DNA of 64,000 bases, from NCBI GenBank assembly GCA_963281255.1, contig OY725502.1:1054001-1118000 (forward strand), in the 5' to 3' direction. The translations under genes were made by a program, and so were the position numbers. Under the pieces are notes generated by a model, which searched no databases, was not told where the DNA came from, and saw only the letters and a list, made by a program, of their open reading frames with translations. Numbering within the stretch: position 1 is the stretch's first letter; each line of letters opens with the position of its first letter. The stretch is from Aphrocallistes beatrix (Eukaryota > Porifera > Hexactinellida > Sceptrulophora > Aphrocallistidae). Positions 59,208 to 64,000 of this stretch are shown here, piece after piece.

Positions 59208-60917
59208 ATGAAGTGCAAGCTGCTGATTAGTGTTGTTTTACTTTGCAGTGCTATACATGTTGGGAATCCAAGAGAAATAGACCAATACAGATGTAGGACA
59301 TGGAACTCTTGCAACCAGTCAGACCTTGAGAATCTGGCCATGGCAGGGATGAATGAGATAAGGGAACAAGTTCAGGAAGGACTAGAAAACCAAGTAAAGG
59401 AGCTCAAAGATTTCCGAAATAATGTTTCTAATCGAGTGATGAGCAATGAGTTTAGTCAGTTTATTCAAAGTAATACAGTGTATGATTCGAGTGAGCCGGA
59501 CAGTGACCTGAGCGGTGAAATAACGGACGGGATTGAATATGGTAGTAGCAACAATGACAATGCAATCTACTATAAGAGACGAGTGATAGCTTATGTTGGT
59601 GTGACAATACTTAAGCAGCTGTTAAGCGCAATAGAGAGTGCTGACAAGCACGTGAATAAACCTATACACCTTCTTAGGAGAGCTCTGCGAGATAGGACTA
59701 AGAGGGTTTGTGTATTGAGGAATATATTGGACACGATTAGAGATAGCAAACAGGCTGCAGGCTTTAGGGATAGAGTAGACATGGTGATCGCTATGTTAAC
59801 TCGGTTTATTAATGTTGTTAGGAAGTTGAGGTCGAGTCAAAATCTCGACCCTCTGGTTACAAACATTCAGGAGGTCAAAGAAAAAGTTTCCGCTAAACAT
59901 GTGTGGATTGTGTGCCTTAAACTGTTCGTAACGAATATCGCCTGCAGAACATGTAACAGTTCAATCTCTCATCTTCCTCTGCAACGAACTTGCCATGGAC
60001 TGTGCACTAACACTTTGTATGCATGCCTAGCACCAATACTGAAAGCGTTGAGGAATTCTGATGACGTCATACGTGTGAATGGCATACTTGTAAACAGATT
60101 GAATGGACAAGACAATAATTTGAGAGATTTAGTACCTTCCGTTAGTACTGTAGGCAGTATGTTGGGTAACCTGACTAGATCAGCATTAGAACTAAGTAAT
60201 ACTACATTGAACTTGGGAAGAAGAATATTCGAAATAGCGCACGCTTGTAACTTTGATATGGAAAAATACTCGGACAACGATCGTGCTCTCAGCGCTGTTG
60301 CAATTAACGCTGAGCTCAATGAACAGAGAAATGACATATGGGATAGACGCACAGAAATCTCCCCGACAATATATCCAACCAGGACCGTTGATACAGATAA
60401 TCGTATGTTAACTGAACCTACTCAATCTGGAAGAGATTCACGCTCCATAGATTCTGACAGTCGATTTAATCCCACTAGCATCCCTAATCCTCCGAAACGA
60501 CTCGAGCCTCTGATTAGGAAGATTGTAGCTAATTTATGCACAGGACAAATGAACCGACTCTATGCGGCGCCAATCAATGCAGATCAGTGCTGGAATGGCA
60601 CTCAAATAGCTGTGTACAGATCTACGTTCGACTCTCTAGACGTCAACACCCAAGAAAACAACCCGGCATTCGAAGCTGCAGGAGTCGCATACAACGAGCA
60701 GGAGTATAGGGAAACAGTGGAGGCACTCACGGGCAGTACCAACCCCTGTCAAACTCTGGTCGGGACCAGTGCGACGTACAACATGATATCTGATTCTACA
60801 TCTGTCTGTTACCAGGAGGTTAATACTATAACAGCTAGCAGCAGCAGCACCTGTCTCAGGATCTCATTCGCTCTGCTCCTTCTGTCTGTTTTCTTGACAA
60901 TTGTTCATATATCATAA
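59208..60917 (+). CDS. Glypican-like GPI-anchored proteoglycan core 2
   Basis: 569 residues; signal peptide about residues 1-20. Tandem paralog of the gene at 56438 with modest similarity. Shared features are the first Cys cluster, the mid-protein C-x(2)-C-type cluster, CWNG at 461-464, a late Cys pair and a hydrophobic C-terminal GPI signal. An acidic Ser-Gly site (SDLSGEITD, S102) occupies the same place as S87 of its neighbour, supporting chain attachment in this N-terminal region. The Arg-rich furin site is not obvious here; only a weak KR occurs near 430. The region before CWNG is longer and Ser/Thr/Pro-rich. Single exon. A cell-surface heparan-sulphate proteoglycan role is inferred from the family. 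Confidence 0.78.
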   Translation: MKCKLLISVVLLCSAIHVGNPREIDQYRCRTWNSCNQSDLENLAMAGMNEIREQVQEGLENQVKELKDFRNNVSNRVMSNEFSQFIQSNTVYDSSEPDSDLSGEITDGIEYGSSNNDNAIYYKRRVIAYVGVTILKQLLSAIESADKHVNKPIHLLRRALRDRTKRVCVLRNILDTIRDSKQAAGFRDRVDMVIAMLTRFINVVRKLRSSQNLDPLVTNIQEVKEKVSAKHVWIVCLKLFVTNIACRTCNSSISHLPLQRTCHGLCTNTLYACLAPILKALRNSDDVIRVNGILVNRLNGQDNNLRDLVPSVSTVGSMLGNLTRSALELSNTTLNLGRRIFEIAHACNFDMEKYSDNDRALSAVAINAELNEQRNDIWDRRTEISPTIYPTRTVDTDNRMLTEPTQSGRDSRSIDSDSRFNPTSIPNPPKRLEPLIRKIVANLCTGQMNRLYAAPINADQCWNGTQIAVYRSTFDSLDVNTQENNPAFEAAGVAYNEQEYRETVEALTGSTNPCQTLVGTSATYNMISDSTSVCYQEVNTITASSSSTCLRISFALLLLSVFLTIVHIS

Positions 60918-61088
60918 TATTTTTTGTTTAAAAGTACTCTTGCATATATATATTCTTTTTTTTAGATTATTAGCAGTAACTATGTATTAATTAAGTGTAT
61001 GTGTAGAGCCAGCTTGAAGTATTCAAAGTAAACAATGGGATCAGAAGAAAGCAAATTCATTCGCTAGCATATCATACATAGCTGACAA
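60918..61088. other. Short AT-rich spacer before the satellite
   Basis: 3' flank of the second glypican-like gene; no feature beyond a TATATATA run. Confidence 0.4.
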
Positions 61089-62760
61089 GTAGCTACATAT
61101 GTAGCTACACGTGTAGCTACACGTGTAGCTACATGTGTAGCTACACGTGTAACTACATGTGTAGCTACACGTGTAGCTACATGTGTAGCTACATGTGTAG
61201 CTACACGTGTAGCTACATGTGTAGCTACATGTGTAGCTACACGTGTAGCTACATGTGTAGCTACATGTGTAGCTACATGTGTAGCTACACGTGTAGCTAC
61301 ATGTGTAGCTACATGTGTAGCTACACGTGTAACTACATGTGTAGCTACACGTGTAGCTACATGTGTAGCTACATGTGTAGCTACATGTGTAGCTACATGT
61401 GTAGCTACATGTGTAGCTACACGTGTAACTACATGTGTAGCTACACGTGTAGCTACATGTGTAGCTACACGTGTAGCTACATGTGTAGCTACATGTGTAG
61501 CTACATGTGTAGCTACACGTGTAGCTACACGTGTAGCTACACGTGTAGCTACATGTGTAGCTACATGTGTAGCTACATGTGTAGCTACACGTGTAGCTAC
61601 ATGTGTAGCTACATGTGTAGCTACACGTGTAGCTACATGTGTAGCTACATGTGTAGCTACACGTGTAGCTACATGTGTAGCTACACGTGTAGCTACATGT
61701 GTAGCTACATGTGTAGCTACACGTGTAGCTACATGTGTAGCTACATGTGTAGCTACACGTGTAGCTACATGTGTAGCTACACGTGTAGCTACATGTGTAG
61801 CTACACGTGTAGCTACACGTGTAGCTACATGTGTAGCTACATGTGTAGCTACACGTGTAACTACATGTGTAGCTACACGTGTAGCTACATGTGTAGCTAC
61901 ATGTGTAGCTACACGTGTAGCTACATGTGTAGCTACATGTGTAGCTACACGTGTAGCTACATGTGTAGCTACACGTGTAGCTACATGTGTAGCTACACGT
62001 GTAGCTACACGTGTAGCTACATGTGTAGCTACATGTGTAGCTACACGTGTAACTACATGTGTAGCTACACGTGTAGCTACATGTGTAGCTACATGTGTAG
62101 CTACACGTGTAGCTACATGTGTAGCTACATGTGTAGCTACACGTGTAGCTACATGTGTAGCTACATGTGTAGCTACATGTGTAGCTACACATGTAGCTAC
62201 ATGTGTAGCTACATGTGTAGCTACATGTGTGGCTACATGTGTAGCTACACGTGTAACTACATGTGTAGCTACACGTGTAGCTACATGTGTAGCTACATGT
62301 GTAGCTACATGTGTAGCTACATGTGTAGCTACACGTGTAGCTACATGTGTAGCTACACGTGTAACTACATGTGTAGCTACGCGTGTAACTACATGTGTAG
62401 CTACACGTGTAGCTACATGTGTAGCTACATGTGTAGCTACACGTGTAACTACATGTGTAGCTACACGTGTAACTACATGTGTAGCTACACGTGTAGCTAC
62501 ATGTGTAGCTACATGTGTAGCTACATGTGTAGCTACATGTGTAGCTACACGTGTAACTACATGTGTAGCTACACGTGTAGCTACATGTGTAGCTACATGT
62601 GTAGCTACATGTGTGGCTACATGTGTAGCTACACGTGTAACTACATGTGTAGCTACACGTGTAGCTACATGTGTAGCTACATGTGTAGCTACACGTGTAG
62701 CTACATGTGTAGCTACACGTGTAACTACATGTGTAGCTACACGTGTAACTACACGTGTAC
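61089..62760. repeat. 12-bp satellite (GTAGCTACAYGT)n, about 139 units
   Basis: Uninterrupted tandem array of a 12-base unit, GTAGCTAC followed by ACGT or ATGT. GTAGCTAC is itself palindromic, and with the C variant GCTACACGTGTAGC is also palindromic. A rarer variant GTAACTAC occurs only directly after a C-type (ACGT, once GCGT) unit, and blocks of several units recur in the same order, so larger segments were duplicated. A single ACAT unit (near 62188) and an ATAT unit (first) are seen. Because 12 is divisible by three, long open frames of Ser-Tyr-Thr-Cys repeats exist on both strands; they are not genes. Confidence 0.98.
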
Positions 62761-63001
62761 ATGCTACAAATGCTTTTAAGCAAATCCCACTGCAAGAAAA
62801 TAGAACGTTATTAGTGTGTTGATATAATATAGTATATTAGCTAATAAATAGACATTATAAATCACAAGTACATTATATTATCGGCCTGTTACAAATTGTT
62901 ATGAAGGTAATATAATACTTGTATAAAATATAATAATGACTATGTAAGTTTTATTAGTAGGATAGGTCTTATGAATTGAGGGGAGAAGAGTGGGGAACTA
63001 T
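62761..63001. other. Spacer with poly(A) signal of the TRAF-like gene
   Basis: On the minus strand an AATAAA lies at 62955-62950, about 47 bases after the stop of the gene ending at 63002. Nothing else is seen. Confidence 0.6.
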
Positions 63002-64000
63002 TCAACATACATTTGAAAGGTTAAGAATCTGAGCGCGAATGAATAAGGAATTATTGAGGCAGTAGGGACCAGATGCGTCTGTGGAAGGGACAGTTAGAAA
63101 GCTGCTCTTGAGAGGGATAGGCGTACGAGTCGGCCGATTGAAGAAGAAATTGTCGTCCAGGTGAATGTGTGCGAAGTCATGTATCTGATTGAGAACGTAG
63201 TACCGGATAATCCCTTCTACAGGCCACTGCAGTTCTCCATCATACTCCCCTGAAAGGATTTCCAATGCCACCTTCACCTTCACGCCGCTCTGACTCGGCA
63301 ACAGACAGGCCTGCAGCCGGAACTGGTACCCGCCGCGTGCGGAGGAGAATGGCTCGCTGATTATGGTAGATTGGTCGGAGATGGTCTTGAGGACCCATTT
63401 TATTCGCATCACCCTCTCTCCGGAAACGGGGAACCTCTCAGAGGCTCTCCTTACCAGCTCGTTAGAGTAGGTTTCAGAAGGGGTGGGGTTGGAGGGAACA
63501 CGGAGGGAGGAGGGGGCCGGGATGGGAGGGGTGTTGGAGAAGTGGGTGTGCGAGGTGAGAGAGGACTTGGGCGGGGGTGGCGGGGGAAGATCTGAGTGCA
63601 GAGATGCGATATCAGAGGTAGAGCCGTTGAGTGAGTCGGGTTGCTTAGTAGGCAGCTTAGGCTGTGTCTCTTGCTTAGGAAGTTTCCTCACCATCTCCTT
63701 CAGCTCTGAGGTTTCCCGCTCAAGAGCAGAAACTCGCTCCCGCTGGACTGTGTCTACCTTCGGAGCTAGCTTCTGCATGTCCGCTGAGAGGCTCTGGAAT
63801 ATCTTGGCCGCGTTCTGGTCCAAGTCCCATACCTGTCTCTTGAACTTCTCCATCTTCTCATCTAGTTCCCTCTCTGCTGACGACCTCTGTGCCGATGGAT
63901 CCGACCCCTGATTCCGGCCTTTCCTCTTCAACTCTTCAACCTGCTCTCTCAGGTCAGATATGTCCGGGATGATCTTCCTCATCTCTACCAGCTGTTCTGC
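63002..64000 (-). CDS. TRAF-type MATH domain protein, 5' end outside the window
   Basis: The open frame continues through the right window edge (codons for AEQLVE precede the ATG at 63982), so this is the C-terminal part of a longer protein. The first ~110 residues shown are coiled coil with heptad-like Leu/Val spacing. A Pro-rich low-complexity linker (PPPPPPKSS) follows. The last ~155 residues form a MATH/TRAF-C domain: FSS...GGYQFRLQACL, then SGEYDGELQWP, HIHLDD, a NRPT patch and NNSLFIRAQIL, in the order found in TRAF proteins. It probably trimerises through the coiled coil and docks receptor tails in innate-immune or TNF-type signalling. RING and zinc fingers, if present, lie upstream. 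Codon use is more GC-rich than in the neighbours. Confidence 0.85.
   Translation of the reverse strand, partial: AEQLVEMRKIIPDISDLREQVEELKRKGRNQGSDPSAQRSSAERELDEKMEKFKRQVWDLDQNAAKIFQSLSADMQKLAPKVDTVQRERVSALERETSELKEMVRKLPKQETQPKLPTKQPDSLNGSTSDIASLHSDLPPPPPPKSSLTSHTHFSNTPPIPAPSSLRVPSNPTPSETYSNELVRRASERFPVSGERVMRIKWVLKTISDQSTIISEPFSSARGGYQFRLQACLLPSQSGVKVKVALEILSGEYDGELQWPVEGIIRYYVLNQIHDFAHIHLDDNFFFNRPTRTPIPLKSSFLTVPSTDASGPYCLNNSLFIRAQILNLSNVC

Noticed and set aside
61041-62822. Long open frames of Ser-Tyr-Thr-Cys or Cys-Ser-Tyr-Met repeats on both strands
   Set aside because: They are by-products of a 12-bp satellite whose unit length is divisible by three and which contains no stop in several frames; there is no non-repeat domain.

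Overview
The window looks like nuclear DNA of an invertebrate animal. It encodes glypican-like proteoglycans, a full Hedgehog-type Hog (Hint) module, a TRAF-type MATH protein, an ABCC exporter and a UGA-containing selenoprotein K with its SECIS element. Intergenic DNA is AT-rich and holds Tc1/mariner-, pogo- and hAT-like MITE remnants plus a large 12-bp satellite. There is no bacterial operon or Shine-Dalgarno signature. Every large gene reads as one uninterrupted exon, which is unusual for an animal. I cannot name the species.

About 1.5-53.8 kb is a cluster of twelve paralogous loci with a fusion architecture I do not recognise from any described family. The order is: a short LPxS leader; an AIG1/Toc34-like (paraseptin) GTPase; a linker; a MACPF/perforin-like segment (G-x-G-[YF]-[DN] start, then Y-G-x(2)...G-G); and, in ten loci, a C-terminal Hedgehog-type Hint domain starting with catalytic Cys (CFPGNASV). 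In eight of the nine intact or near-intact Hint genes, and in one pseudogene, a second degenerate Hint-like domain without the catalytic Cys sits directly upstream. Two loci at the left end (1498-3774 and 8710-10992) lack Hint and instead end in CaaX-type prenylation motifs (CGLF, CQII). An ABCC exporter lies between them. The apparent theme is one GTPase/MACPF protein delivered to membranes by alternative C-terminal lipid-anchor modules.

Layout: 1-1.5 kb flank with a mariner MITE; 1.5-19.7 kb plus-strand genes (GTPase-MACPF-CaaX, ABCC, interrupted GTPase-MACPF-CaaX, two GTPase-MACPF-Hint genes); 20.6-53.8 kb minus-strand genes (one pseudogene, seven GTPase-MACPF-Hint genes); 54.8-55.2 kb selenoprotein K with SECIS, minus strand; 56.4-60.9 kb two tandem glypican-like genes, plus strand; 61.1-62.8 kb a (GTAGCTACAYGT)n satellite of about 139 units; 63.0-64.0 kb the 3' end of a TRAF/MATH gene, minus strand.

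The Hint-coding DNA (about 650 bp) is almost identical in nine copies while the GTPase/MACPF parts have diverged widely. The identity begins at the catalytic Cys codon. This implies repeated gene conversion or cassette replacement. Three paralogs (24636-28142, 37172-40693, 43148-46651) have lost the P-loop Lys and the G3 Asp and look like pseudo-GTPases. All functional statements are inferred from sequence motifs; no database search was possible.
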